Positions 1-11,507 of a stretch of DNA of 64,000 bases are shown piece after piece. Source of the DNA: Acridotheres tristis (taxonomy: Eukaryota; Chordata; Aves; Passeriformes; Sturnidae); NCBI GenBank assembly GCA_037013685.1, contig CM072902.1:13558747-13622746 (forward strand). The letters run 5' to 3'. Each line of letters begins with the position of its first letter. The first letter of the stretch is position 1. The position numbers were made by a program, and so were the translations under genes. The notes under the pieces were generated by a model. It was not told the DNA's origin and searched no databases. It was given only the letters and a program-made list of their open reading frames with translations.

Positions 1-46
1 TTCCCCTTTCCCATTTCCCTTTTCCCCTTTCCCTTTTCTTTCCCAG
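1..46. repeat. Pyrimidine-rich simple repeat (TTTCCC-like)
   Basis: The window opens inside a run of degenerate ttccc and tttcccc units ending near 46. It is probably the right end of a longer simple repeat cut by the window edge. Confidence 0.8.
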
Positions 47-1537
47 TGTGGCTCTCAGGTAGGGAATGCATGAACTGACTGCTCCAGGAGAATTCTAATT
101 AATAAATCTGCAAGGAAAAACTGTCCTGTGGCACTTCAGATTGGTTCACACTAAACTGTGTGTGAGTTATGCTGCTCTTTGTCAGCATTTTTTACAGGAG
201 ACTTGTTATTTGCCTGAGGATGTTTTAAATAATTTCAATAGTGAGAGCTCCAGGATCCAGCACTGTCTGTTTTCTTCATTCCTTGTTTCTGTCTGCTATG
301 ACAATTGACATCAAATACAGCTTGAGCATCCAGCAGAAGAATAAGTTTGGAGAAGGCACCAGACACACCAGGGAATTTAATTTTCCTGAGTGATTTTGTA
401 ATTATTCAGGTACACTGGTGAAATTTGCTGATTCCCATTTGTTATTAGGGATGACAATTCTAACCTCAAAAAGTTTTGGAATTGCAGATTTGGGAGAAAG
501 CTTTTTTTGTTTGTTTCTTTGTGGTTTTTTTCACCTCAGCCTAAAAATAACTGTTCTTGATTTTTGCATTTGGCAGCCATATGGTAACTTTTTTAGGAGC
601 ACTACTTAAAGGTCTTAGAACCGAATTGATTTTTCTCTGTCAAGAAAGTCAGCTTTGCAATGTAATGCTATTAATTTGCACTCTGACTAATTAAAAGGCT
701 AGGACAGTATTGAATTTTTCTTCTAACCTCTGATTTCTCAGTTTCACCTTCTATGTAATGGTTGTTCTGTGATTCATACAAAAGCTTTCCCCTAGATTTA
801 TTCGGTGTTTAAGTCCTGATTTCCATTGATTTTGATACATGAAACTCTTTGTATTGACGTGATCTATTTTCTAGTCAGATGCTTTTGTTTGTTCTTGCTC
901 AGACTGGAGAGAAAACATCAGAATAGAAATGGGCTCAGGCTTTAGTTCAGGTTCTCACAGGGGGTCAGCCAGCAGAGCTCCCAGGGGTGAACACAACGGT
1001 GCCAGTGTGGACTAAGAGGAGGTTCCCAGGTTATTGAACAGCCACTGCACTTCCAAAATGGCCCAAACTTCCCCAAATGTGACTGCTGCAAAGCTGGGGA
1101 GCCCTGCAGTGGAAATGCACCGTAACAAGGCCATTCTTTCAGAGTGGCACATCAGAGCCTGCAGGCTCTAAGTGCAAGTGAAGCTGTTTGATGGATGGGG
1201 AGCACACAGGGAGGAGGGTGAAATGTTCCCTTTCTTGGTCCTGCCCTGCAGGGCTCTGAAACTGTCCCCGAGGAGCTGTGACAGCTCCACGTGTTCCTCC
1301 CTGGCAGAGCAGCTGGGCTTTATGTAAATCCCTTTGAACAGCAGAAATATTTACATTGAAAATCCGCCAGCAGTGAGACAAAGTGTTGGTGGGGAGAAGG
1401 AGGCGTGGGCGAAGGGAGGAAAGCACCCAGGGAATAATCCAGTGTAGCACAAGGAAATCCAGCACAAAGCCTGGTCCTGCTTCAGAGCAGCACAGCTTTG
1501 CTCTGGGGAGCAGCTGCAGTGTGAGAAAAATGAGCAG
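47..1537. other. Non-coding, mostly unique sequence
   Basis: This is AT-rich unique DNA up to about 930, then more GC-rich. No exon, RNA gene or recognisable transposable element was found. By position it is probably ADGRD1 intron, but the preceding exon is not in view. Confidence 0.5.
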
Positions 1538-2651
1538 GGCTCTGATCCTCTGGGCACTGAGCTGGGAACCTCTGGGCACTGAGCTGGGATCCTCTGGGCA
1601 CTGAGCTGGGATCCTCTGGGCACTGAGCTCTGATCCTCTGGGCACTGAGCTGGGAACCTCTGGGAACTGAGCTGGGATCCTCTGGGCACTGAGCTCTGAT
1701 CCTTTGGGCACTGAGCTCTGATCCTCTGGGCACTGAGCTGGGATCCTCTGGGCACTGAGCTCTGATCCTCTGGGCACTGAGCTGGGAACTGAGCTCTGAT
1801 CCTCTGGGCACTGAGCTCTGATCCTTTGGGCACTGAGCTCTGATCCTCTGGGCACTGAGCTGGGATCCTCTGGGAACTGAGCTGGGATCCTCTGGGCACT
1901 GAGCTCTGATCCTCTGGGCACTGAGCTCTGATCCTCTGGGCACTGAGCTGGGATCCTCTGGGCACTGAGCTCTGATCCTCTGGGCACTGAGCTCTGATCC
2001 TCTGGGAACTGAGCTGGGATCCTCTGGGCACTGAGCTCTGATCCTCTGGGCACTGAGCTCGGATCCTTTGGGCACTGAGCTCTGAACTGAGCTCTGATCC
2101 TCTGGGAACTGAGCTCTGATCCTTTGGGCACTGAGCTGGGATCCTCTGGGCACTGAGCTGGGAACTGAGCTCTGATCCTTTGGGCACTGAGCTCTGATCC
2201 TCTGGGCACTGAGCTCTGATCCTTTGGGCACTGAGCTGGGAACCTCTGGGCACTGAGCTGGGATCCTCTGGGAACTGAGCTGGGATCCTCTGGGCACTGA
2301 GCTGGGATCCTCTGGGAACTGAGCTGGGATCCTCTGGGAACTGAGCTCTGAACTGAGCTGGGATCCTCTGGGAACTGAGCTGGGATCCTCTGGGAACTGA
2401 GCTCTGATCCTCTGGGCACTGAGCTCTGATCCTCTGGGCACTGAGCTGGGATCCTCTGGGCACTGAGCTGGGATCCTCTGGGAACTGAGCTGGGATCCTC
2501 TGGGCACTGAGCTCTGATCCTCTGGGAACTGAGCTGGGATCCTCTGGGCACTGAGCTCTGATCCTTTGGGCACTGAGCTCTGATCCTTTGGGCACTGAGC
2601 TCTGAGCTGAGCTCGAATCCTCTGGGCTCGGATCCTCTGGGCACTGAGCTC
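1538..2651. repeat. 22-bp minisatellite, about 50 units
   Basis: The core is gagctgggatcctctgggc plus a short variable end. Two positions vary between copies: gctggga or gctctga, and gggcact or gggaact. A few units are shortened (for example tgggaactgagctctgaact). Three units make 66 nt without stops on the minus strand, so all three minus frames stay open. That is a consequence of the repeat and not evidence for a gene. Confidence 0.95.
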
Positions 2652-2739
2652 ATGCACAAGGACCAGGGGCTGGCAGGTTTTCCTTCCAGAGCCTGGGGTG
2701 GGGCTGGGGTCACTTTGTGTCCCCTGGGTCACAGCTTTG

Positions 2740-3542
2740 ATGGGTTCAGAGGGGCTGGGCTGGGTTCAGAGATGCTGGGCTGGGTTCAGAGGGGCTGGGC
2801 TGGGTTCAGTGATGCTGGGCTGGGTTCAGTGATGCTGGGCTGGGTTCAGTGATGCTGGGCTGGGTTCAGAGGGGCTGGGCTGGGTTCAGAGGGGCTGGGC
2901 TGGGTTCAGAGGGGCTGGGCTGGGTTCAGTGATGCTGGGCTGGGTTCAGTGATGCTGTGATGAGTTCAGTGATGCTGGGCTGGGTTCAGTGATGCTGGGC
3001 TGGGTTCAGAGGGGCTGGGCTGGGTTCAGTGATGCTGGGCTGGGTTCAGTGATGCTGGGCTGGGTTCAGAGGGGCTGGGCTGGGTTCAGTGATGCTGGGC
3101 TGGGTTCAGTGATGCTGGGCTGGGTTCAGAGGGGCTGGGCTGGGTTCAGTGATGCTGGGCTGGGTTCAGAGGGGCTGGGCTGGGTTCAGAGGGGCTGGGC
3201 TGGGTTCAGTGATGCTGGGCTGGGTTCAGAGATGCTGGGCTGGGTTCAGTGATGCTGGGCTGGGTTCAGTGATGCTGGGCTGGGTTCAGTGATGCTGGGC
3301 TGGGTTCAGAGGGGCTGGGCTGGGTTCAGTGATGCTGGGCTGGGTTCAGTGATGCTGGGCTGGGTTCAGTGATGCTGGGCTGGGTTCAGAGGGGCTGGGC
3401 TGGGTTCAGAGGGGCTGGGCTGGGTTCAGTGATGCTGGGCTGGGTTCAGTGATGCTGGGCTGGGTTCAGTGATGCTGGGCTGGGTTCAGTGATGCTGGGC
3501 TGGGTTCAGTGATGCTGGGCTGGGTTCAGTGATGCTGGGCTG
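2740..3542. repeat. 20-bp minisatellite, 40 units in perfect register
   Basis: Units are gatgctgggctgggttcagt or a second type carrying ggggctgggctgggttcaga. The register is kept for about 800 bp with no insertion or deletion. One unit near 2955 has tgtgatga in place of tgggctgg. It starts only 89 bp after the unrelated 22-bp array. Confidence 0.95.
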
Positions 3543-5011
3543 GATTCCGAGGCTCAGGGAGGTGCTCCAGGCATGGCTGCACTCCTGCCAGGCTGGGCTG
3601 GGGGCTGCAGCAGGGCAGGTGGAGGCTCCTGGAGCCGAGGCAGGGGCAGGGCACAGCTCCAGGGCTGTGTGTGACAGGGACAGCCCTGCCCTGGGCCTTT
3701 CCTAGCAGCACAGAATCTTCTGCCCCCTTTTCTTTCACGCATTTCTCTTTAGGGCCAGGATGCACAGGGCTGAGAAAGCAGCCTGGGAGTGGCCAGCTGG
3801 GGATGAAATGGGATGTTGTGTGCAAATAACTCAGTATCAAAGTCCCACAAATTCCTCTGAAGGCAGCGTGGAGGGAACAAGCTCCTCCAAAATGTGTTAT
3901 CAACACTGATCACTTATTTCAAGAAACGAGTAACCTTACACTTATCCAACCACCCTGAGGTACGTGATGTCACTTTAAATCAGGCATTTCACAGTGAACC
4001 ACACAAACATCAGACCCAAATATGTCCTGTGAACATGAAACCTGAGAAATGATAGAAGAATTTCCCATAAAAAATTTATAAAGAATTTGTAGAGACTTAG
4101 CGCTTTATTGTGGTAAATTCTGTACCCAAGGGAACAAAAGCAGAAGCTCAGTGTGTAGTGTATTTATATATTGTGTGTTTTGATTCTTCAGAGTCTGCAG
4201 ACTGTTGATTAGCTTCTTTCTTCCCTCAATTTGAGTATTTTGTGTATCCCAGAACTAGATTTACATATTTGAGCTCATTCTCTGGCTTTCTCTTGAGGAA
4301 AGTTAGAACACAGTAAATATTGTCTAAAAAAAACCCCAACCAACCCATAAATATTCTTCCACTTCAGAATAAAAAAATTAAGTTTGCTTCCTGCAACTAT
4401 CCACCAGCCAGCAGAAAACAAATGTACTGGCAAGAATATTCAACAGAGCAGCAAATTTTAAGTGGTTACAGAAGACTGTTCCTGGAAGGCAGACTCCAAA
4501 AAGGAAGTGTGACCTTTTTTCCTAGGTATCTACTATTTTTTGGATGTTTTATACACAATTGCCTGACTCTGTCTTCGCTAAAGATATGTCAAAGCACTTG
4601 GATATTACTGGATTACAATCAGTGATCAAATGTTTCGAGGTGATGAACCCACACCAGGACTCTGTGCCAGGTTTCTCAGAGGTGCTTTTCACTTTCCGCT
4701 GCACACTTTCCGTGCTGGCCTTTGCTGCTGTGCAAGTCCTGTACAAGCTGATCTCATTTCTCTGTATCTCCGTGTCTCTCTGTATGTTCTTTGGTCCCTT
4801 GGGAAGTGACATGTCCGTGTTTGCCCAGGCTCCCCGTGCAGCCCCGGGGCGACGCCGGCTCTCCCTCTCTCGCCAAAGCCACTCCTAAAAGGTTTGGGCG
4901 GAATTTTCCCTCTTTGTCTTGATGGATAAGGGAACCTGGAGCAAGAAACTCCAGATTTGCTCAGCAGTGCCAGGGGAGATCCCTGCTGGCAGCAGCACTG
5001 AGGGGCAGCAG
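3543..5011. other. Non-coding, unique sequence
   Basis: The left part is GC-rich and continues out of the 20-bp array with no repeat period. From about 3900 it is AT-rich and unremarkable. No exon, RNA gene or mobile element was identified. Confidence 0.5.
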
Positions 5012-5750
5012 AGGGGATCCAGTGGGAATCCAATAGGGATCCAGTGGGGATCCAGTGGGAATCCAATAGGGATCCAGTGAGGATCCAGAGGGGATCCAGA
5101 GGGGATCCAGAGGGGATCCAGTGGGGATCCAGTGGGGATCCAGTGGGAATCCAGTGGGGATCCAGTGAGGATCCAGAGGGGATCCAGTGGGGATCCAGTG
5201 GGGATCCAGTGAGGATCCAGTGAGAATCCAGTGAGAATCCAGTGAGGATCCAGTGAGGATCCAGTGAGAATCCAGAGAGGATCCAGTGGGGATCCAGTGG
5301 GGATCCAGTGAGAATCCAGTGAGGATCCAGTGGGGATCCAGAGAGGATCCAGTGAGGATCCAGTGAGGATACTGTGAGAATCCAGTGAGGATCCAGTGAG
5401 GATCCTGTGAGGACACTGTGAGGATCCAGTGAGGATACTGTGAGAATCCAGTGAGAATCCAGTGAGGATCCAGTGGGGATCCAGAGAGGATCCAGTGAGG
5501 ATCCAGTGAGGATCCAGTGAGGATACTGTGAGAATCCAGTGAGGATCCAGTGGGGATCCAGTGAGGATCCAGTGAGAATCCAGTGAGGATACTGTGAGAA
5601 TCCAGTGAGGATCCAGTGAGGATCCTGTGAGGACACTGTGAGGATCCAGTGAGGATACTGTGAGAATCCAGTGAGGATCCTGTGAGGATGCTGTGAGGAT
5701 CATGTGAGGATCCAATGAGGATCCAGTGGGGATGCTTTGAGGATCCAGAG
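5012..5750. repeat. 10-bp minisatellite (ggatccagtg), about 74 units
   Basis: These are tandem decamers ggatccagtg and ggatccagtga-type variants, with ggatactgtg and ggatcctgtg variants toward the right end. Most units hold GGATCC or GATC, so a restriction map would show a site about every 10 bp. The decamer gives open frames on the minus strand with no protein meaning. Confidence 0.95.
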
Positions 5751-6045
5751 GTGCTGGTCCTGCCTGGGGGAAAGGCTGCACAGATGAGCTATGGAGATTT
5801 ATATTTGTATTGACAGGAACTTGGATTGGTAGCTGAGGAAAACTCGCCCCATTTTGGATTTTCTGCAGCGTGCAGTTTTTCAAGCCTAAGGAATGCATTT
5901 AGAAAAATAGAGAAAGAAAAGTTAAAAGGAAATGATTCTATAAAAGTCCTTTATTTTTTCCCCATATTCCTTCTTGCCTGACTGAACTAGATTTTATATC
6001 TTTTGATGATATCACAAATGTGACATTTCAGCTGAGAGCTATAGA

Positions 6046-6203
6046 GCCCTGAAAATCCAAATGTGTTCTGAAAATCCAAATGTGCCCTGGGAATCCAAAT
6101 GTATCCTGGGAATCCAAATGTGCCCTGGGAATCCAAATGTATCCTGGAAATCCAAATTTGCCCTGGGAATCCAGATGTGCCCTGGGAATCCAGATGTGTC
6201 CTG
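6046..6203. repeat. 19-bp tandem repeat, about 8 units
   Basis: The unit is ccctgggaatccaaatgtg with small changes (gtatcc, ccagatg). It lies just left of another, unrelated array. Confidence 0.85.
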
Positions 6204-6308
6204 CTGAGGGCTCGGGGAAAAGGGGCAGGAGCCAGGCAGAGCTGCAGTGCCAGCAGGGAATGCTGCCCTGGCTCTGGCAGGGATGGGTGAGGAGCAGAGA
6301 AAGAGCAT

Positions 6309-6590
6309 CTCTGTGCCAGTGCCACCTCCCTGTGCCAGTGCCACATTCCTGTGCCACCTCCCTGTGCCAGTGCCACCTCTCTGTGCCACCTCTCTGTGCC
6401 AGTGCCACCACTCTGTGCCACCTCCCTGTGCCAGTGCCACCACTCTGTGCCACCTCCCTGTGCCAGTGCCACCTCTGTGCCACCTCCCTGTGCCAGTGCC
6501 ATCTCCCTGTGTCACCTCTCTGTGTCACCTCTCTGTGCCAATGCCACATTCCTGTGCCAGTGTCACCTCTCTGTGTCACCTCCCTGTGCT
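6309..6590. repeat. Degenerate repeat of tgtgccagtgccacctc type
   Basis: The two alternating pieces, ctgtgccagtgccacct and ctctgtgccacct, give periods of about 13-14 and 27 bp. The sequence is C-rich on plus and degenerates to ctgctgctg at the right end. Confidence 0.85.
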
Positions 6591-9500
6591 GCTGCTGCTG
6601 GGCTGGCTCAGCTGCCCTGGGGGTGGCTCAGCCACGTTCAGCTTTGGGCTCTGAGGCAATATTTCAGCACAGGAGCAATATTTCACATTTTGTACACAAT
6701 ATCTCCCGTGGCAGAACCTCTGCCAACTCCAAGAAAACATAAGCTAAAAATAAAGGTAAATTTCAGAGCACTCGGAAAAAAATTGTGCAGCTTAAACATA
6801 TGTTCTGATGAGAGTCTAAGTAGCTTATATTTTGGGAACTAAATATAGATAAGTGTATTCTAGTGCACTCCATTTAATTGGAGAGCAGGGCAAAACTGCA
6901 GCTCAGTTTTCTATTGATGAAAATGGATGTCACACTGCAGATCTTGCTGGCAGAAGGACAAATGTGGTGGGGACTTGCCTGCTGTGCTCGGGCAGGGTGT
7001 GCTGCTGCAGCCTTGGCCTCTGCCCTCTGTGCTTTGGCTCTGGCGTGTCCCTGCCGAGGAGGACTCTGCTGGGCGAGGCTGAAGGCTGCCAGGGCAGCCC
7101 ACAGAGCCCGGCCAGGGCAGGGCTGGGTCTGGCTGCTGTCCTGGCTGGCCCCTCGCTGACAGCACATTCTCCCAGCTGATAATACCTTGTCGTGCCAGTA
7201 ACTTTTTATAAGGCTCATAAAATTCCTTATTGCTGTGGGGAAGCATTCCTGCAGTGTGGGCAGTGCAGTGATCGCTTTCAGATGTCACCGAGGGCTGGGA
7301 CAGGCTCCCTTGCCAGCTCTGTGCTAACTTTGCAGATTTTCTGGGCTCCGAGTCAGGAAGGAGCAGTTTGCAGAGCTGCAGGGAGGAGGGTGCAGAGCCC
7401 ACCTGGGATATCCTCACAAGCCTCCGGGCAAGCCTGGAGTGTCTGTCTGTCCTTTGCTCGCTCTGCCATGCCCCGAAATGCAGGTCCCAAATGCCCGTAT
7501 CAAACAGCCAGCCCAGCCTGCTGGGTCATTTCATTTCAACTCGCTTTGGTTTATGATTTCAGCCTTGCCCGGCATTCCTCTGGTACAATATGTGTAAGCA
7601 TTTTCCAGGGTTCGTTCTGTCCTGCTGGTGCCAGCTACAGAAACTCCAGACTTGCTGGAAATGTGGGCAGGGAGGCAGTGCCAGGCAGCAGGGCAGTGCC
7701 TGGTGCTGCCAGCCCAGGAATGCACTGGGGGAGAGCGCCAGAGATGGTTTGTGTTATCTCTGGAAACGTGTGATAAACAAATTAAACACAGCTCAGACAG
7801 CACCGTGCTCAGCTCTGCCAGCTCTGGGTGGGTCAGGGAGTGAAAATCACCCCCAGGAAAATACACGGGCACGGCTGAGCTCCAGGGCTGGTTTGCTTTG
7901 TTTGCTCCGTGAACAGAAAGTTTCCTTTGAAATCCTCTTTGTTTCCTGGTCTAACAGAGGAAAAGATGTTGGGGAGAGCTTCAGGTTTCTTGCAGGACAG
8001 TACCAGAGGCCCAGGAGCCTTCAGGTGCATTAAGACTCCCAGTCACTCCTTCTGTTTGCTCTTGTGCTCTCATTTTGTGATATTTCTGAGGTCTCTTTTT
8101 CTGGTGTTTTTTTCTGAGGTATCTGAGCCTTTTTCAGACGTTCTGCTAAGTGATGTCCTGTCCAAACAATTGCATTATTATTGCAATAGCAGATGTGCTT
8201 ATTGCTGCAACTAAACACTGCAAAGTGAGTAGTGCTGGCCTGAAAGCCCTGCAGATACCTGCATTTCATTTCTCCTCCATGGCTAGGAGCCTGAAGGGTG
8301 ATGCTCTTCATTCCAAAGCTTAACTTGAGCCCTTGTGCTGTGTTTGATCAAAGCTGGGGGGGCTGAGATTGACTTCAGAGGATTTGGTTTAAGCTCCCGT
8401 GGATTCAGTTTGTGAAACCCATGGGAATGGATCCATGAAGGAGAATTGCTATTTAACTGTAAAACCCATCAAGGACTGTGGAGTCAAGAAAGGACTCCTG
8501 CAGTGACATTTGAGCAGATCAACACTGAAATAATGCAGGTGGAGCTCCTAATTCTGTTACTGGATGTGTCAATTCCTCCAGTTAATGTAATTACAGATTA
8601 CACAGATCCCTCAGCAGTGTAATATCTCCTCTCTGTTAATGATACTTGAAATAGCAGAATATCCCTGGGAAAAGTCTTGTAATATACTGTGCTTTGGCTT
8701 TAATTAAACTTCAAGCAGCCTTTATTTTCTAAAAATCATGCATAAGTAAGATATACAAGATGTTTAATTTGAAATAGAAATAGCATCCCTTTAGAGTCAT
8801 CTGTTTAAAGATACACGCATCTAATTCTTCACAGGAGGAAGATCTAAGGTGGCAGTTTGGGGATTTTTTTCAGATAAAATATCAACATAACAAAACAACT
8901 ATCAGACCCGGTGAGAATGATTACTTAGTTCAAGGCAGAAAGAAAGAGTGTGGCTCTAGAATTCCTTTATTTTCATTCACAGACATAACATTCACCAGCC
9001 ATTATGGTGGAATCCCTTAGCAATGGAAAACTTGACAAAGCAGACAGAAATCTGATTTATTATTGTATGCCAGTACTACTGGCATTACATTTCTTTTAGA
9101 CAAATGCAAGTTGAAAAACAAGAATGTATTTTGGTAGAGATGCTGGGGAACAGAACTGATCTCAGGAAAGAGCAGATCCTGAGGCTGCTGAGTTATCAAA
9201 CATGTTCCCCACGAAGGGCCACTGTGCCCTGGCAGTCCAGTGCCAGCTCAAGCCAGACCTTGCCTAAAGAGAGTGAGCAGAAAATTGCAGAAATTGCAAT
9301 TTTAAAAGCAATGGCTGCCCCAAATGCAGTGACATAGGAACTAAACTTGTCAGATTTCCTGATGATTTGAGTGCTGCATTTAACATTTGTGGGTGGAAGA
9401 GGTGGAAATGGGGCTGAAAATTCAGGTGTGGGTCAGGGGCTGTTTTCAGCCCACCCATAGGACAATCACATAAAGACCATTTCAGTGTGAGCCACGTTCT

Positions 9501-10911
9501 GTGTCAGCAGTAAAACTGTGAGAAAACCAATGGATCTTAACCCTCTAAATTCTGGAGTAAGGCAGAGGAAGATTTTCTCTGGCTGTGTGTGGCCAGTTTT
9601 GGCTGAAGATCTTTGTCCTGTAGCTGTGCTCTGTGAGATGCTGAGCCTCTCCTCAAACCTGGCAGCTGCTGCTGTGAGAAACCAGAGACTTGTAAAGCCT
9701 GTCTTAGGGAAAAAATGAAATGCTAAAGCAGAAAAATACCTTTAAAGCTCCATCAGTTGCATAAGAAGGAGAGGAACTCCCTTCCAGGAATGCTCTGTGT
9801 CTCTGGCAGCACTCAGCTCAGTCAGGGAGTTCTTGGGGCAGGGCTGTGGCACCAGCCCGGGGCCACTGGGCCACCCTGGCACTGGCCACAGCAGCTCCAG
9901 TGCAGGGACACAGGGTCAGCTCCAACTCTTCTTTGAGCTGCCCTAAAAACGGGAGTATTGGCCCAGATCAGTTCAGACATTGTTTTCTGCCCATTAATGA
10001 CTGTGCCTCACGTGGATATAATGTGATTTCATGTGAATGTGTATTTCCCCAAATTCATCGTGGCCTGAGGTAGGTTGGGGAAAGTTTTTTCTGTCTCCTG
10101 TTGACATGAGCTTATAGAGACTTCAGCAGTGGAGGGGCTGCACGAGAATTTGATGTTTCCAACTCATTCTGCAAAGAGGTTGCTCGGGGTGAGTCTGTAA
10201 AACAAAGCACTTCTCACTGGGACATAATCCTGCCTTTTTTACAAGTTTCTCAGACCACCCTCCGTGGCCAGATTCTTTGGTGGTGTATAGGAAATGCAGT
10301 CAGACTGGACTAAAACATCTGGAAAAAAAAGGCCCCTGGATAATGATGGAATTTTAAATAATTACCCATTCCATATTGTCCTTTGTTTCCCAACGGTTCG
10401 AATTGTAATGAAATCATCTCAAGGTACAAAGAATTTTAGATTTCCATTTGTTCAGACATTGCATGATGTTTCCAGGATGTTCAGTCCCCAGAGGCTCTTG
10501 GCTGAATGTGGGATGGCAGCAAAATCTGTAAGGTTTTTTTGTTGGTTTGAGAGGGACAGGAGAGGTGAGAATTTAAATACAAAGGGAAAATAAAAGGGAG
10601 GCTGGGTTATGGTGTCTGACCCACAGCTCCTGCAGCTCCAATTTACTCCCTCAGGGTCTGGGAGGGTCTTCACTTCCCAAAGGGGCACTGAAACATCTGT
10701 TCCTTCTTTGTTTGTCATCTCTGCTGTTCATCCTTCAGGCCAGAAAGAAAAACAACCAGGGCAACTTTCCCGGCCCAATTTTGTCTTTTCAGCCCCTGTA
10801 ATGGGAGAGAACTCTCCACTTTCCACGGGGAGGGAGCCCTGGGAAGCAGAGCTGGGCTGTCCCAGACAGGCAGTTCTGCACCTTCTCACAAACTTCTCCC
10901 TGCTTGGTTCT
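6591..10911. other. Non-coding, unique sequence
   Basis: This is 4.3 kb with no tandem array. The composition alternates between GC-rich blocks (about 6960-7170 and 7640-7760) and AT-rich blocks (8560-9010). The block 8560-8830 is rich in TAAT cores (gttaatgtaattac, ggctttaattaaac) and could be a regulatory element, but nothing here proves it. No exon with splice signals matching ADGRD1 was found. Confidence 0.45.
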
Positions 10912-11507
10912 CCTGGCTCTCACTGCCCTGGCTCTCACTGCCCTGGCTCTCACTGCCCTGGCTCTCACTGGCCCTGGCTCTCACTGGCCCTGGCCCTGGC
11001 TCTCACTGCCCTGGCTCTCACTGCCCTGGCTCTCACTGCCCTGGCTCTCACTGGCCCTGGCTCTCACTGCCCTGGCTCTCACTGCCCTGGCTCTCACTGC
11101 CCTGGCTCTCACTGCCCTGGCTCTCACTGGCCCTGGCTCTCACTGCCCTGGCTCTCACTGCCCTGGCTCTCACTGGCCCTGGCTCTCACTGCCCTGGCTC
11201 TCACTGGCCCTGGCCCTGGCTCTCACTGGCCCTGGCTCTCACTGCCCTGGCTCTCACTGGCCCTGGCCCTGGCTCTCACTGGCCCTGGCTCTCACTGGCC
11301 CTGGTTGCCCTGGCTCTCACTGGCCCTGGCTCTCACTGCCCTGGCTCTCACTGCCCTGGTTCTCACTAGCCCTGGCCCTGGCTCTCACTAGCCCTGGCTC
11401 TCACTAGCCCTGGCCCTGGCTCTCACTGGCCCTGGCCCTGGCTCTCACTGGCCCTGGCTCTCACTGCCCTGGTTCTCACTAGCCCTGGCCCTGGCTCTCA
11501 CTGGCCC
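10912..11507. repeat. 15-16 bp minisatellite (ctctcactgccctgg)
   Basis: Units are ctctcactgccctgg and ctctcactggccctgg, some with an extra ccctgg. Later units have ctctcactagccctgg. The total is about 38 units. Confidence 0.95.

Noticed and set aside
1139..2713. 524-codon open frame on minus, with two more long minus frames
   Set aside because: It is almost wholly the 22-bp repeat, whose three-unit period has no stops, so all minus frames are open. The peptide is pure repeat (SSVPRGSELSAQRIP) with no domain, and the flanks carry no splice or start context.
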